Below, piece after piece: positions 25,708 to 35,534 of a DNA stretch of 63,531 nucleotides. Position numbers and translations under genes: made by a program. The stretch spans positions 1 through 63,531 of the forward strand of contig JAAXHO010000253.1 of NCBI GenBank assembly GCA_012270795.1, in the 5' to 3' direction. This DNA is from Candidatus Poribacteria bacterium. GTDB taxonomy: Bacteria; Poribacteria; WGA-4E; WGA-3G. A model generated the notes under the pieces. The model saw nothing but the letters and a program-made list of their open reading frames with translations. It did not search any database and had not been told where the DNA came from. Every line of letters starts with the position of its first letter. Position 1 is the first letter of the stretch.

Positions 25708-27051
25708 TTAGTTTCTGCGTTTATCCTTTTTCTGTTGAACGCGAAGAAATGTCGGAATATCCCACTGTTTTCCACGGTTCTGTTCTTGTCCATCTTCGGG
25801 TTCTTGTTGGTTATTCTCCACTTCTTCCTGTCCTGCCCGTTGTTGGGTATTGGTTTGGCGATTAGGAGGTGTTCTTGGATTGGAAGGACTTTGTGCAGCT
25901 TCGTTCCCTCTACCTTGAGACTGACGGTCCCAAGGTGGACGTGAAGTACTTGGTTGTGTTCGTCCTTCGGTACTCCGAACACGACTCCCCTGTAACATTG
26001 GATTGGGTTGGCCGCCTTGGGGAGAATAACCACCAGTTTTTGGGGTATATCTACTTGCTGAATTTCTCATGATACTGGCATCAGCAGGAGGATCGAAACC
26101 AGTTGCGATCACTGTTACCAACACTTCATCGTTGAGTTCTAACTCGTCCTTATACACTAACCCAAAGATCGGTTGTGCATCTTCTGATGCTTCCACTATG
26201 ACCTTCATGGTTTCATCCAATTCGTGCATTGTAAAATTAGGAGGTGAAGTTATATTGACGATCATACCGACAGCTCCGGAAATGCTGGTTTCTTCGAGCA
26301 ATGGTGAAGAAATTGCTTCGATTGCGGCGGCTTGAGCTCGATTGTCACCAACCGCTCGTCCCATTCCCATGAGTGCGGTTCCGGCATCTCGCATCACTGT
26401 TTCTACATCAGCGAAATCAACATTAATTTCACCGGTTTCCCTAATGATATCGGAAATACTCTGAACGCCATGTAGGAGGATTCGATCTCCCTCTTTGAAT
26501 GCGTCGGGGATTGGAAGTTTTCTATCAAATGTGTCTATTAGGCGTTGATTAGGAACGACAATGACAGAATCTGCGCTGTCCCGTAACTCTTTTAACCCGA
26601 TTTCTGCTTTTTCAGCACGATGCCTTCCTTCAAAATCGAATGGTCGAGTTACGACAGCGATTGTTAAAGCTCCTTTTTCTTTTGCGAGCGAAGCGATAAT
26701 TGGAGCTGCGCCTGTGCCTGTGCCTCCGCCCATACCGGCAGCCACAAAAACCATGTTTGCGTTGTCAACGATTTCCTGCAAACATTCTCTGTCTTCTTCT
26801 GCTGCGCGTCTGCCAATTTCGGGATCCGCACCTGCTCCTAATCCCTTAGTTGTGTTCATACCAATCTGTACCGGCTTGGCACCATGGCATGAATTGAGTG
26901 CTTGGGAGTCCGTGTTCACTGCATAGAATTCTATGCCAGTGAGTGCTGCTTCGATCATCCGTCTGACAGCATTGCCACCCGCTCCCCCAACACCGATAAC
27001 TTTGATTATTGCACTCGTATTGTCAAACTCTTCTTGTTCAAAATGAATCAT
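25708..27051 (-). CDS. ftsZ: Cell division protein FtsZ
   Basis: This tubulin-like GTPase forms the cytokinetic ring. IKVIGVGGAGGNAV opens the GTPase domain, and the tubulin signature GGGTGTGAAP is near residue 110. The globular core ends near residue 320. A long Gln/Pro/Arg-rich linker (~330-430) follows, then the conserved C-terminal peptide DIPTFLR, which binds FtsA and other partners. At 447 residues it is long because of the linker. It is the last gene of the cluster but is separated from ftsA by ~500 bp, so it may have its own promoter. Confidence 0.98.
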   Translation of the reverse strand: MIHFEQEEFDNTSAIIKVIGVGGAGGNAVRRMIEAALTGIEFYAVNTDSQALNSCHGAKPVQIGMNTTKGLGAGADPEIGRRAAEEDRECLQEIVDNANMVFVAAGMGGGTGTGAAPIIASLAKEKGALTIAVVTRPFDFEGRHRAEKAEIGLKELRDSADSVIVVPNQRLIDTFDRKLPIPDAFKEGDRILLHGVQSISDIIRETGEINVDFADVETVMRDAGTALMGMGRAVGDNRAQAAAIEAISSPLLEETSISGAVGMIVNITSPPNFTMHELDETMKVIVEASEDAQPIFGLVYKDELELNDEVLVTVIATGFDPPADASIMRNSASRYTPKTGGYSPQGGQPNPMLQGSRVRSTEGRTQPSTSRPPWDRQSQGRGNEAAQSPSNPRTPPNRQTNTQQRAGQEEVENNQQEPEDGQEQNRGKQWDIPTFLRVQQKKDKRRN

Positions 27052-27554
27052 AATAAATTTCAGTCACCTTTGAACGACATATCCTTTGGTGCATTACTGC
27101 AGTATTCCTACAGATTGATTTGTCATTAGTACGTTGTTTAACCAACGGCAACCTATTTCCTCCTTTTTCATAAGCACTTCAATCAAATCACAACAGTCTG
27201 CGTGAATCTTACACACTGATGGTCTGTCACTCTTATATAATTTCTTATCCCAAAAAGCATACTACTATGAATGTTATTGTATTATATTTTGTAATCACAA
27301 TTGCAAAAAACATATAATACTACAGTACTTTGTGAATTGTTTTTATTCCTTTTATTTCGTCATGTGAGTTGTATGCATTCTCAACTAAAGGAAATTGCAA
27401 AGTAAATAACATCAACTTGTATATTTATACTGTTTATTATACATTTAATACATAATTAAATCAATACTATGAATGAACAATTCGCAAATATTGCTTCACT
27501 TCGGCATTTTCTGTTATAACATAAAAGTCTGAATTCACTTGTGTACCTATTTTT
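27052..27554. other. Long AT-rich ftsA-ftsZ spacer
   Basis: This 503-bp spacer holds no plausible ORF or strong inverted repeat. It is AT-rich with several TATAAT-like hexamers but no convincing paired -35. It probably contains the ftsZ promoter and leader. Confidence 0.5.
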
Positions 27555-28790
27555 TTAATATCCAAACCATTCTTTAATACGTCTGAAGAACCCTCCCATA
27601 GCACTTGAACTACGTCTTAATGCTTGTTTCTGTTTTTCTTCACGTCGCAAAGTTTCACCATACATTGCCAAACCAAGGCTTGTAGCGTACATTGGATAAT
27701 TTACACGGTCTGACAGTCCCTTTAATTCCATGGGGTATCCGACCTGTACGCGAAGTTGTAATACCTGTTCAGCTAATTCTGTTAAACCGTCCATAAGTGC
27801 GGTACCGCCTGTCAACACAAGTCCTCCTGGTAGCTGCATTTCACCGATTTCCATGGCTATTCCCTCCAAGATTTCGACGGTGCGGTATTCAATGATCTGA
27901 GCAAGTTCATAACGACTAATAAATTTCGGGGGTGTAGAACCTGTAGTAATCGGTACGGGGTTTGTATCATCTTCTGGCACCCATGCTGTCCATGCACAAC
28001 CGCGGTGTAGTTTGATTTCTTCCGCCATGGGTAAGGGGACTTTAAGGTATTGGGCAATATCGTTTGTTACATGTTGTCCACCGACAGGTAGTACGATTAC
28101 ATGTTGTATTGCATCTTCTTTGTAGATGATGATGTCTGTTGTTTGGTCTCCGATATCGGCAAGTGCTACACCGACTTCCCGTTCATCCCGCTGTAAGACA
28201 GATTTAGCGGATGCAAGAGGTGACACTGCAATTGTTTCTACACTTGGAATTTCCGCACTTTCCGCACTATTCAATAAACTTTGAATCCCGCTTGTGTTAC
28301 CAGTGATTATATATACATTCGCTTCTAAACGAGAACCGGACATACCAACTGGTTCTTTGATTCTATTGTCCATGTCAATTACAAAATTCTGCTCAATTAC
28401 ATGAAGAATGTCTTGTCCATCAGGGATCGCAGCAATTGTTCTTGCAGATTGTACTGCACGGTCTACATCATCCTTAGTAATTTGTGATGGGTTCTTTACA
28501 GTTACGACACCGCGGGATGTTTGTCCAAGTATATGTTCACCCGTAATACCTAAGCATACGACCTCAATGTTTATACCTGCCATAAGTTCTGCTTCAGTTA
28601 TTGCTTCCCGAATTGCTTCTGCCGTCAGATTGATGTCAACCACTACTCCCCTACGCAAGCCTTTTGAACTTGCAGAGCCAACACCGATAATTTCCATCTG
28701 CCCATCTAAACTCGGAAGTGTATGACACACAACCGCGGAGATTTTACTTGAACCGATGTCTAACCCGGTGATTATGGTTCCTTTTGCCAT
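27555..28790 (-). CDS. ftsA: Cell division protein FtsA
   Basis: This actin-like ATPase tethers FtsZ to the membrane. Phosphate 1 is GLDIGSSKI near residue 9, phosphate 2 is ALADIGDQTTDIIIY near residue 210, and the adenosine motif is LVLTGGTALMDGL near residue 336. The C-terminal FFRRIKEWFGY is the expected amphipathic membrane-targeting helix. Its length of 411 residues is normal. Its start overlaps the end of ftsQ by 19 bp, indicating translational coupling. Confidence 0.97.
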   Translation of the reverse strand: MAKGTIITGLDIGSSKISAVVCHTLPSLDGQMEIIGVGSASSKGLRRGVVVDINLTAEAIREAITEAELMAGINIEVVCLGITGEHILGQTSRGVVTVKNPSQITKDDVDRAVQSARTIAAIPDGQDILHVIEQNFVIDMDNRIKEPVGMSGSRLEANVYIITGNTSGIQSLLNSAESAEIPSVETIAVSPLASAKSVLQRDEREVGVALADIGDQTTDIIIYKEDAIQHVIVLPVGGQHVTNDIAQYLKVPLPMAEEIKLHRGCAWTAWVPEDDTNPVPITTGSTPPKFISRYELAQIIEYRTVEILEGIAMEIGEMQLPGGLVLTGGTALMDGLTELAEQVLQLRVQVGYPMELKGLSDRVNYPMYATSLGLAMYGETLRREEKQKQALRRSSSAMGGFFRRIKEWFGY

Positions 28791-29725
28791 TTAATTACTG
28801 TCCCTCCTAAATAAAGTGTATCTTCATATCGTGCATCTATGTATTTATATTTTTTTGGTGTTGTTTTTTTTTGCGTACCTACAAGCGGTTCTACTGATTC
28901 TGACATAGTATTTTGCTGGATTCGGTGAGCTTGTTGTTTTGCAAACAAGCCAACTTGTCGAATTCCAGTTTTGATAGAATCAGCAGCAATCCAAACTGGG
29001 ATGTGCATGTTTTCAAAATGTAGTGTAATTTTTTGGATGATACGTGCATCAATTTTCCTAAGATGCTTTGCCAGTTTCGGTTCTTTTGACCTTATATGTT
29101 TCAGAATTTCTATTCCTGTTTGTGTCGCAGCGGTACTCATCTGTTTGCCAATTTCAGGTAAATGTTCTCCTTCGTCTACAATTAGAATCGTCTGTTCAAA
29201 TTGTGTAGGTATTATAGATTCTAACACATATCCCTTATCATCTATCAAGTAAAAATGTTTTTTGTTGTTCGTTTTTTTATGATAACTTTGCTTCTTGCTG
29301 GATTCTGAGGGATTTAATAGAAAAAATTCTAATCTTGCGTAAACTTTTCTTTCTGTTACTTCAATAGTAAGTTGACGTTTGGCTAAATTTTTAGATACTT
29401 GAACATTTTTTAAGTAACTTAGATTTTCCTTTAAGTATAACGCTGTTTGATATTCTGAATCTATGACGATATTATCTAAATTTTCACCAAGAACATCATA
29501 TATCTGTCCTTCAGTATAATGCAAATTCCCAAAAAGTGCAAATGATACATTTTCTATATTATAAAACCCCAATATGATTTTTCCAATAAACAGCAAAGTA
29601 ATCAATAATATACCTAAAATGACAATACGTCTGGCACGGAATTTAGACGTACGAGCGCGTTTTGGCTGAAATATTCTATGGTTCGGACCGCGATGATTTG
29701 CTTTTTTTTTCTTTAGAAATCTCAT
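28772..29725 (-). CDS. ftsQ: Cell division protein FtsQ/DivIB
   Basis: This is a bitopic division protein of 317 residues. A basic cytoplasmic tail (~1-35) and one membrane span (~36-54) are followed by a POTRA domain (IENVSFALFGNLHYTEGQIYD). The beta domain, around FYLIDDKGYVLE, comes next. A low-complexity Lys/Thr/Gln segment lies near the C-terminus. It is flanked by murC (6 bp) and ftsA (overlap), the standard position. Confidence 0.92.
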   Translation of the reverse strand: MRFLKKKKANHRGPNHRIFQPKRARTSKFRARRIVILGILLITLLFIGKIILGFYNIENVSFALFGNLHYTEGQIYDVLGENLDNIVIDSEYQTALYLKENLSYLKNVQVSKNLAKRQLTIEVTERKVYARLEFFLLNPSESSKKQSYHKKTNNKKHFYLIDDKGYVLESIIPTQFEQTILIVDEGEHLPEIGKQMSTAATQTGIEILKHIRSKEPKLAKHLRKIDARIIQKITLHFENMHIPVWIAADSIKTGIRQVGLFAKQQAHRIQQNTMSESVEPLVGTQKKTTPKKYKYIDARYEDTLYLGGTVIKWQKEP

Positions 29726-29731
29726 TGCCTA

Positions 29732-31120
29732 TTAACTTATATCCGTTGCACGTCTACCTAAAAAATCATGACCAACATTTACAATGTCTCCTGCCCCAAG
29801 TGTGATTACCAAGTCATGGGGCTGTGTAATATCCATGAGGCATCCTACAACACACTTCTCGTCAGAAACATACATGACATTCGGATGTCCATGTGCTTTG
29901 ATAGCTTTAGCTAAGTTTTCTCCTGTTACGTTTTCTATAGGTTCTTCGCCTGCGCCATATATTGACGTAACAATCAATATATCTGCTTGATAAAATGAAC
30001 GAGAAAATTCATCGGCAAGGTCACGCACCCGGGCATACCTATGCGGTTGAAATACTGCTACAATACGCCGATTGTATCCTTCTCGGGCAGCACGTAGGGC
30101 AGCCATCAATTTCGCAGGATTATGTGCATAATCGTCAACTACCACTATATCATCTACTGTTCCTAATACCTCAAAACGACGGTGTACCCCTTGAAAGGAT
30201 TCAAGTGCTTGTTGAATTTGGTCAAATGAAATATCCAATTCAATTCCTACTGCTATTGCTGCTAATGAATTTGATATGTTATGCCGTCCAGGCATTTTCA
30301 GATGAATTTTACCACACACTTCTCCATGGTAACGAATCTTGAAATGTGAAGAGGGCCCATCAATGGTTATTTCCTCTGCAATCAAATCTGCACGTGTATC
30401 AAGACCATACGTCGTAAATTTCTTTTTTACTTGCGGGATTAGTTTCTGAATGTTTTCTTGATCGAGGCACAAAACAGCTCCTCCATAGAACGGAACTTTG
30501 TTGATAAATGTTAGAAACGTTTCTCCAATTTCTTCTACGTTCGTGTAATAGTCAAGATGATCAGCATCTACTGAAGTAACTACAGCGATAGTAGGATAAA
30601 TCAATTTAATTGAACCGTAAGCTTCATCTGCCTCGATCACCATCACTTCGCCATGTCCACTTCGTGCATTACTACCATCAACCAACTTTCCACCAACAAC
30701 TACCGTTGGGTCAAGAGAAGTTAATACTGCAGCTGTCATTGCTGTTGTTGTCGTTTTACCGTGTGTGCCACTGACTGCAACACTATACCGCATCCGAGTA
30801 ATTTCATTTAACATCTCTGCTCCCATTATAATGGGAATTTTAGATAGCAATGCAGCTTGCAGTTCTGGGTTGTTATCAGGAATAGCAGGTGACCTTACAA
30901 CTACATCCGCCCCATTTATATAAGATGCGTCATGTCCATACCAAATTTTAGCACCACATGATTTCAAATGCTCTGTGGTCGCAGTCTTCTTAATGTCTGA
31001 ACCCGATACGAGAAAGTCAAAGTCAAGAAGTACTTCCGCAATACCGCTTAAACCTGCTCCACCAATACCTATGATGTGAATATGTTGGGTTTTGCCAAAC
31101 AACGCAAGTCTCCATTTCAA
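29732..31120 (-). CDS. murC: UDP-N-acetylmuramate--L-alanine ligase MurC
   Basis: The protein has 462 residues and adds the first L-Ala to UDP-MurNAc in the cytoplasm. The Rossmann motif IGIGGAGLSGIA is near residue 16, and the ATP-binding P-loop SGTHGKTTTTAM is near residue 115. VVDDYAHNPAKL carries the Mur-ligase C-terminal catalytic region. It lies 43 bp after murG and 6 bp before ftsQ. No murB follows it, unlike many clusters. Confidence 0.97.
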   Translation of the reverse strand: MKWRLALFGKTQHIHIIGIGGAGLSGIAEVLLDFDFLVSGSDIKKTATTEHLKSCGAKIWYGHDASYINGADVVVRSPAIPDNNPELQAALLSKIPIIMGAEMLNEITRMRYSVAVSGTHGKTTTTAMTAAVLTSLDPTVVVGGKLVDGSNARSGHGEVMVIEADEAYGSIKLIYPTIAVVTSVDADHLDYYTNVEEIGETFLTFINKVPFYGGAVLCLDQENIQKLIPQVKKKFTTYGLDTRADLIAEEITIDGPSSHFKIRYHGEVCGKIHLKMPGRHNISNSLAAIAVGIELDISFDQIQQALESFQGVHRRFEVLGTVDDIVVVDDYAHNPAKLMAALRAAREGYNRRIVAVFQPHRYARVRDLADEFSRSFYQADILIVTSIYGAGEEPIENVTGENLAKAIKAHGHPNVMYVSDEKCVVGCLMDITQPHDLVITLGAGDIVNVGHDFLGRRATDIS

Positions 31121-31163
31121 ATCAATATTTCAATTTTCCAACGAAAGAAATTGATACTAAAGT

Positions 31164-32393
31164 TTACTTTATTTTTACAAGTTCATAAATTGATTTAGCA
31201 ATCGTATTCCCTGCATAAGGGCGACCCAAATTTAAACTTGATGATCGCATTTTTTGATATATTTCTGTGTCTGTGATGATACGAAAAAGTTCATTGACAA
31301 GTTCGTCAGGGTTTAACGTATCCTGTTTAAGCATAGTCGCTGCGCCAGCATTTGCGACTGTCTTTGCATTTAGCACTTGATTGTTTCCAATTGCCGCGGG
31401 TAATGGTATGAATATTGCTGGAATACCACATGCTGTGACTTCAGAAACTGTCATACCTCCTGCCCTACATATCATCAGGTCTGCAATACTATATATCTCT
31501 TCTACCTGATTGTAAAAAGCCTGAACATGGTGTGATATATTGTGTGATGTATAAGCTGCCTTAACATCCTCAACATCTGATTTTCCTGTCTGATGTACTA
31601 TTTGTATCTGCGTTGTTTTTGAAACATCATTAGGCACAAAGTGTTTATTATGTTTGTCCTGTTGTCCGTTTCTCGTATGTTCTGCTATTAATGCAGACGC
31701 ATTAATCATTGCTGCGTTTATTGCCCGTGCGCCTTGACTGCCTCCCATTACAAAGACAGTTTTCAGATTTGGATCTAACCTATACTTGCTATATATTTCA
31801 TTTCTACGTGAATATTCTGTAATTTCTGGGCGTATTGGATTACCTGTAATCTGTACAATGTTTTCTGGAAATCTATGAGTATCAGGTGGTAAAGCGAGAA
31901 ATGCCACCTTGGCAAAACGCGAGAGAATACTATTTGTCAGACCAGGAGATACATTCTGCTCTTGTATAGCAATAGGGATATCCAGCAACCATGCAGCAAA
32001 TAGAACTGGACCGGAAACGTATCCGCCAGTGCCAATGACGACTTCTGGTTTAATTTGTTTCAAATGCTTGATTGACTGAAATAATCCTTGTAAGACTTTG
32101 ATTATAACCGGAATCCACTTCAAAGTCAAGCTGCGTGGGAATCCTTCTACTTTAATAGGTAAAAACTGGAAACCTTGTTGTGGTACAAGGGTTGATTCTA
32201 AACGGTCCTCCCCACCAATAAACACAAGTTCTACTTCAGGATTTAGACGTTGAAGGGCTTGTGCGATGCCGATTGCAGGATAAATATGACCCCCTGTTCC
32301 TCCACCAGCAAGGACAATTCTATTGGCGTACTTTTTGCCATCTAATTTAACTTTGTTGTTTTTTGGTATAATTTGTTTTTCTTGTTTAGTCAC
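31164..32393 (-). CDS. murG: UDP-GlcNAc:undecaprenyl-PP-MurNAc-pentapeptide transferase MurG
   Basis: This GT28 glycosyltransferase makes lipid II at the inner face of the membrane. The acceptor-site loop is AGGGTGGHIYPA at residues ~29-40. GTGGYVSGPV and MGGSQGARAIN are the second and third glycine loops, and the donor site is in ICRAGGMTVSE. At 409 residues it is longer than the usual ~360 because of a Lys/Asn-rich N-terminus and a polar insert (~230-255). A palindromic repeat separates it from ftsW. Confidence 0.96.
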   Translation of the reverse strand: MTKQEKQIIPKNNKVKLDGKKYANRIVLAGGGTGGHIYPAIGIAQALQRLNPEVELVFIGGEDRLESTLVPQQGFQFLPIKVEGFPRSLTLKWIPVIIKVLQGLFQSIKHLKQIKPEVVIGTGGYVSGPVLFAAWLLDIPIAIQEQNVSPGLTNSILSRFAKVAFLALPPDTHRFPENIVQITGNPIRPEITEYSRRNEIYSKYRLDPNLKTVFVMGGSQGARAINAAMINASALIAEHTRNGQQDKHNKHFVPNDVSKTTQIQIVHQTGKSDVEDVKAAYTSHNISHHVQAFYNQVEEIYSIADLMICRAGGMTVSEVTACGIPAIFIPLPAAIGNNQVLNAKTVANAGAATMLKQDTLNPDELVNELFRIITDTEIYQKMRSSSLNLGRPYAGNTIAKSIYELVKIK

Positions 32394-32478
32394 ATCTACA
32401 TTTTTGTAGTAAATATTACTGGTTGACTTTTTTACAATAATATTATGGTGAATTATTGAAATAATTATACACCTTTTC

Positions 32479-32580
32479 TGTAGGAGCGACTTTTGGTCGC
32501 GCCCGGCAAATCAAAGGTATGAATCATGGCGAATGCTATGCGCGCATTCGCCCAATGGCATTCCCCGGGTCGCTCCTACA
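32479..32580. repeat. Nested palindromic repeat between ftsW and murG
   Basis: The outer 12-bp perfect arms TGTAGGAGCGAC (32479-32490) and GTCGCTCCTACA (32569-32580) enclose a diverged AAATCAAAGGTATGAAT unit with CATTCCCCGGG at its end. The element sits inside the cell wall cluster without disrupting a gene. Confidence 0.8.
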
Positions 32581-32665
32581 ACTCAGAATGTAAAATTAAT
32601 TGTATAATCTACCATATTTTGTAATATTGTTGTTTTGTAAATAGATTTTTATGGCACGTATTAGT

Positions 32666-33862
32666 TCATCTCGATTTAAGTGAGGATCTACTGGCACTCC
32701 GTGAAATGTTCAAAAGTATTCCAACACTTACCAAACTAATTACAAGAGAAGATCCACCGTAGCTTAGAAAAGGAAGTGTTATTCCCTTTGTGGGGAGGAT
32801 CCCTGTCACAACACCAATGTTTATGAATGCCTGCAATCCAAGAATAATAGTTAGTCCCGTTGCAAAAAGACCACCAAACCGATTTTCAGTTCGTCTTGCG
32901 ATTGATATACCTCGCCAAATGAAAATCATAAAGAGGATTATTACCACAGTCGCCCGAAAAAATCCTAATTCTTCACCTAATATAGAAAAAATAAAATCTG
33001 TATGGGGATAAGGTAGATAGTTGATTTTGGCGGCACTGTCATCAAGTCCAACTCCGAATAACCCACCCCATCTCAGTGCATCTAATGAACGACTCAACTG
33101 ATAACTGGCGGCCTCAGGCGATTGCATAGTTGCCCAATAGTCTGTTAAACGCTTCAAACGGTAGGGACTGCTAATAATAAAACCTGTTAACAAAGCACTT
33201 CCACTGCCAACTAATAAAAATGTATGTGACAAACGAATTCCACCGATGAAAAGTAGACATCCCGCTGTTGCAGCTAAAAGTACTGCAGAACCAAAATCAG
33301 GTTGCTTTGCAACTAATGCAAACATAATGCCTATAATCAAAACATTTGGGAGGACTCCATTAAACAGATTCTTTATACGTTCTGGGTTACGGGCTAAGAA
33401 ATGGGCTGTATGTATAATTAAAGCAATTTTAGCAAACTCTACGGGTTGGAAACGGATACCCTTGAAATAAATCCAACGTCTAAAACTACCTCCTTCTGCT
33501 CCTTGAACGCTGCTCCCAATGGGTGTAAACACGAGAACCAGTAAGGCAAATGCAAGAAAGAGTAACTTATTACTATGCTTTTCGTAAAACTTATATGGTA
33601 TATAGGAAGCCACACCCATTCCAACTAAACCGATAAGGCAAGCTACCACCTGCACCTTTAGATAATGGTAATTGTTGTCGTACTGCTTTGCAGAGAGGAC
33701 ATGTCCAGAGCTATATACCATCATGATTCCAAAACTGACCAAGACGAGTGTCACAGTAAGTAAACCTGCGTCTACTCTCCCGAGATTCCTAATCTGAGGG
33801 CGTTCTCGCTCAACTGGAATTGAAGATGGATTGGCATAACTGATTGTACTTTGAGTTTGCAT
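32666..33862 (-). CDS. ftsW: Lipid II polymerase FtsW (SEDS family)
   Basis: The protein has 398 residues and about ten membrane spans. SEDS family marks include RRWIYFKGIRFQPVEFAKIA near residue 132, KQPDFGSAVLL near residue 194, and LPYPHTDFIFSILGEELGF near residue 290. The C-terminal LPFLSYGGSSL is also present. It works with FtsI as the septal peptidoglycan synthase. RodA is a formal alternative, but the cluster position supports FtsW. Repeat elements flank it on both sides. Confidence 0.95.
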   Translation of the reverse strand: MQTQSTISYANPSSIPVERERPQIRNLGRVDAGLLTVTLVLVSFGIMMVYSSGHVLSAKQYDNNYHYLKVQVVACLIGLVGMGVASYIPYKFYEKHSNKLLFLAFALLVLVFTPIGSSVQGAEGGSFRRWIYFKGIRFQPVEFAKIALIIHTAHFLARNPERIKNLFNGVLPNVLIIGIMFALVAKQPDFGSAVLLAATAGCLLFIGGIRLSHTFLLVGSGSALLTGFIISSPYRLKRLTDYWATMQSPEAASYQLSRSLDALRWGGLFGVGLDDSAAKINYLPYPHTDFIFSILGEELGFFRATVVIILFMIFIWRGISIARRTENRFGGLFATGLTIILGLQAFINIGVVTGILPTKGITLPFLSYGGSSLVISLVSVGILLNISRSASRSSLKSR

Positions 33863-33918
33863 TTTTCGTTTGTTCTCTTACAATATCTGTAATAGACATT
33901 GTAATGATTTAATCAATC

Positions 33919-34005
33919 TTGTAGGTCGGGTTGAGGCATGAAACCCGACATGTATTGCTTTATTATTGGTAAAAGTCGGGTTTCGTGCCTCAACCCGACC
34001 TACAA
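33919..34005. repeat. Large hairpin repeat between murD and ftsW
   Basis: 31-bp arms at 33919-33949 and 33975-34005, with one mismatch, carry GTAGGTCGGGTTGAGGC and its complement around a 25-base loop. It ends seven bases from the murD stop, so a terminator or mRNA-end role is possible. There is no clear T-run. Confidence 0.85.
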
Positions 34006-34012
34006 AATAAGT

Positions 34013-35497
34013 TTAAAGGGCATTCACTATTTTCTTAAACACTTCCCCACGTTCTTTGTAATCTGTAAACATATCAAAACTTGCATTTGCTGGAGACAAA
34101 AGAACGACGTCACCTTGAATTGAATGCTCGAACGAAAATGTAATAGCTTCGTTCAATGTTAATGCATGATACATATCAGCACAACCTGCAAATGCCATTT
34201 CAATGTTTTTCGTGTGTTCACCAAGCAATACTAAACATTTTACTTTGCTACGGACTAATTCAATAAGAGGTGTGTAGTCGTTACCTTTATCGTACCCTCC
34301 CATGATCAAAAAAACATTTCTTGCATGGCAATTAGAATTTGTAGGACTTTCAATAGATTCAAGAGCAGCGCATGTTGATATGACGTTGGTAGCTTTTGAA
34401 TCGTTTATGTAATCTACTCCATTGATAACACACACTTTCTCGTAAGCATGTTCAAGTGCAGGATGTGTCCGTTTAAATCCGCGAATAGCACTTTTCATTG
34501 TCTCTGGTTTCACACCGAAAATGTTCCCAACAACTACAGCGGCAAGTAAATTTCGAATATTATGTGCTCCCGCCAACGGCACATCAGCAATATTGCAAAT
34601 CCAGTTTTCTTTACTATTTTTGAATGTATAAATTCCTGTGTTGTTTTCTGAATCATTCTTTAGACATGCATAGGTCTCGCTGCCTAAGGTCTTACAAAAT
34701 GTCTTTATCTCATTGTTCGCTGCAAGTGGAAAGTCTGTGAAATATGCGATCTTCGCGTGAGTGCAATCAGTAAGACTCCTAACTTTTTCATCGTTTGCAT
34801 TGAGTACTAACCAATCAGTTTGCTTCTGGTTTTGACAAATCTTTTTTTTTGCTTCAAAGTAAGATGCCATCGTTTTGTGTCGGTCCAGATGGTCCCGGGA
34901 CAAATTTAATACGACACTAACATCAGGCTTAAAAGTAACTGTAGTTTCCAATTGGAAACTACTTGCCTCAACGACTGCAACATCCTCACTGGTTAAGGTG
35001 CTGACTTTACTTGCTAATGGGACACCGATATTTCCCGTTACGGCAACATTAGAAAATTTATCATGTTCCTTAAGAATTGCTGCTGTTAACAAAGTTGTTG
35101 TAGACTTGCCCTTAGTTCCGGTAATTGCTATGATAGGGGCGTTACAAAGGTATGCTGAAACCTCTAATTCACCTAAAATCGGGATATTCCTCTTCTTGGC
35201 AGCAACCAAAATCGGTAAATCCAAGGGGACTCCAGGAGATACAACAATCAATTCAGCATCCGCGATACAAGCGTTTTCATGGCATCCAAGGTAAAATTGG
35301 ATCGGGACATCGTCCAATTGGGCTATTTCATCTGACAGTGAATTTGCATCACGCCTATCGGTAAGCGTGATATGCGCACCTTGTTCATGTAGTAACGTAG
35401 CAATTGCTGTGCCACTCCGATTAGCCCCAAATATAGTGACCCGTTTCCCCAAAAAATTCGCTAAGTCCGGCTGTTTCAAAACATACACCTCAATCAT
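34013..35497 (-). CDS. murD: UDP-N-acetylmuramoyl-L-alanine--D-glutamate ligase MurD
   Basis: The protein has 494 residues and adds D-Glu to the stem peptide. VTIFGANRSGTAIA is the N-terminal nucleotide-binding fold (~21-34). The P-loop ITGTKGKSTTTLLTA is near residue 128. NLSRDHLDRHKTM and NDSKATN are family motifs of the central and C-terminal domains. It is somewhat longer than E. coli MurD (438) because of polar loops. It lies 37 bp after mraY. Confidence 0.97.
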   Translation of the reverse strand: MIEVYVLKQPDLANFLGKRVTIFGANRSGTAIATLLHEQGAHITLTDRRDANSLSDEIAQLDDVPIQFYLGCHENACIADAELIVVSPGVPLDLPILVAAKKRNIPILGELEVSAYLCNAPIIAITGTKGKSTTTLLTAAILKEHDKFSNVAVTGNIGVPLASKVSTLTSEDVAVVEASSFQLETTVTFKPDVSVVLNLSRDHLDRHKTMASYFEAKKKICQNQKQTDWLVLNANDEKVRSLTDCTHAKIAYFTDFPLAANNEIKTFCKTLGSETYACLKNDSENNTGIYTFKNSKENWICNIADVPLAGAHNIRNLLAAVVVGNIFGVKPETMKSAIRGFKRTHPALEHAYEKVCVINGVDYINDSKATNVISTCAALESIESPTNSNCHARNVFLIMGGYDKGNDYTPLIELVRSKVKCLVLLGEHTKNIEMAFAGCADMYHALTLNEAITFSFEHSIQGDVVLLSPANASFDMFTDYKERGEVFKKIVNAL

Positions 35498-35534
35498 AGT
35501 ACTTGAATTATATAAGGAGTTGAACGCAAAACTC

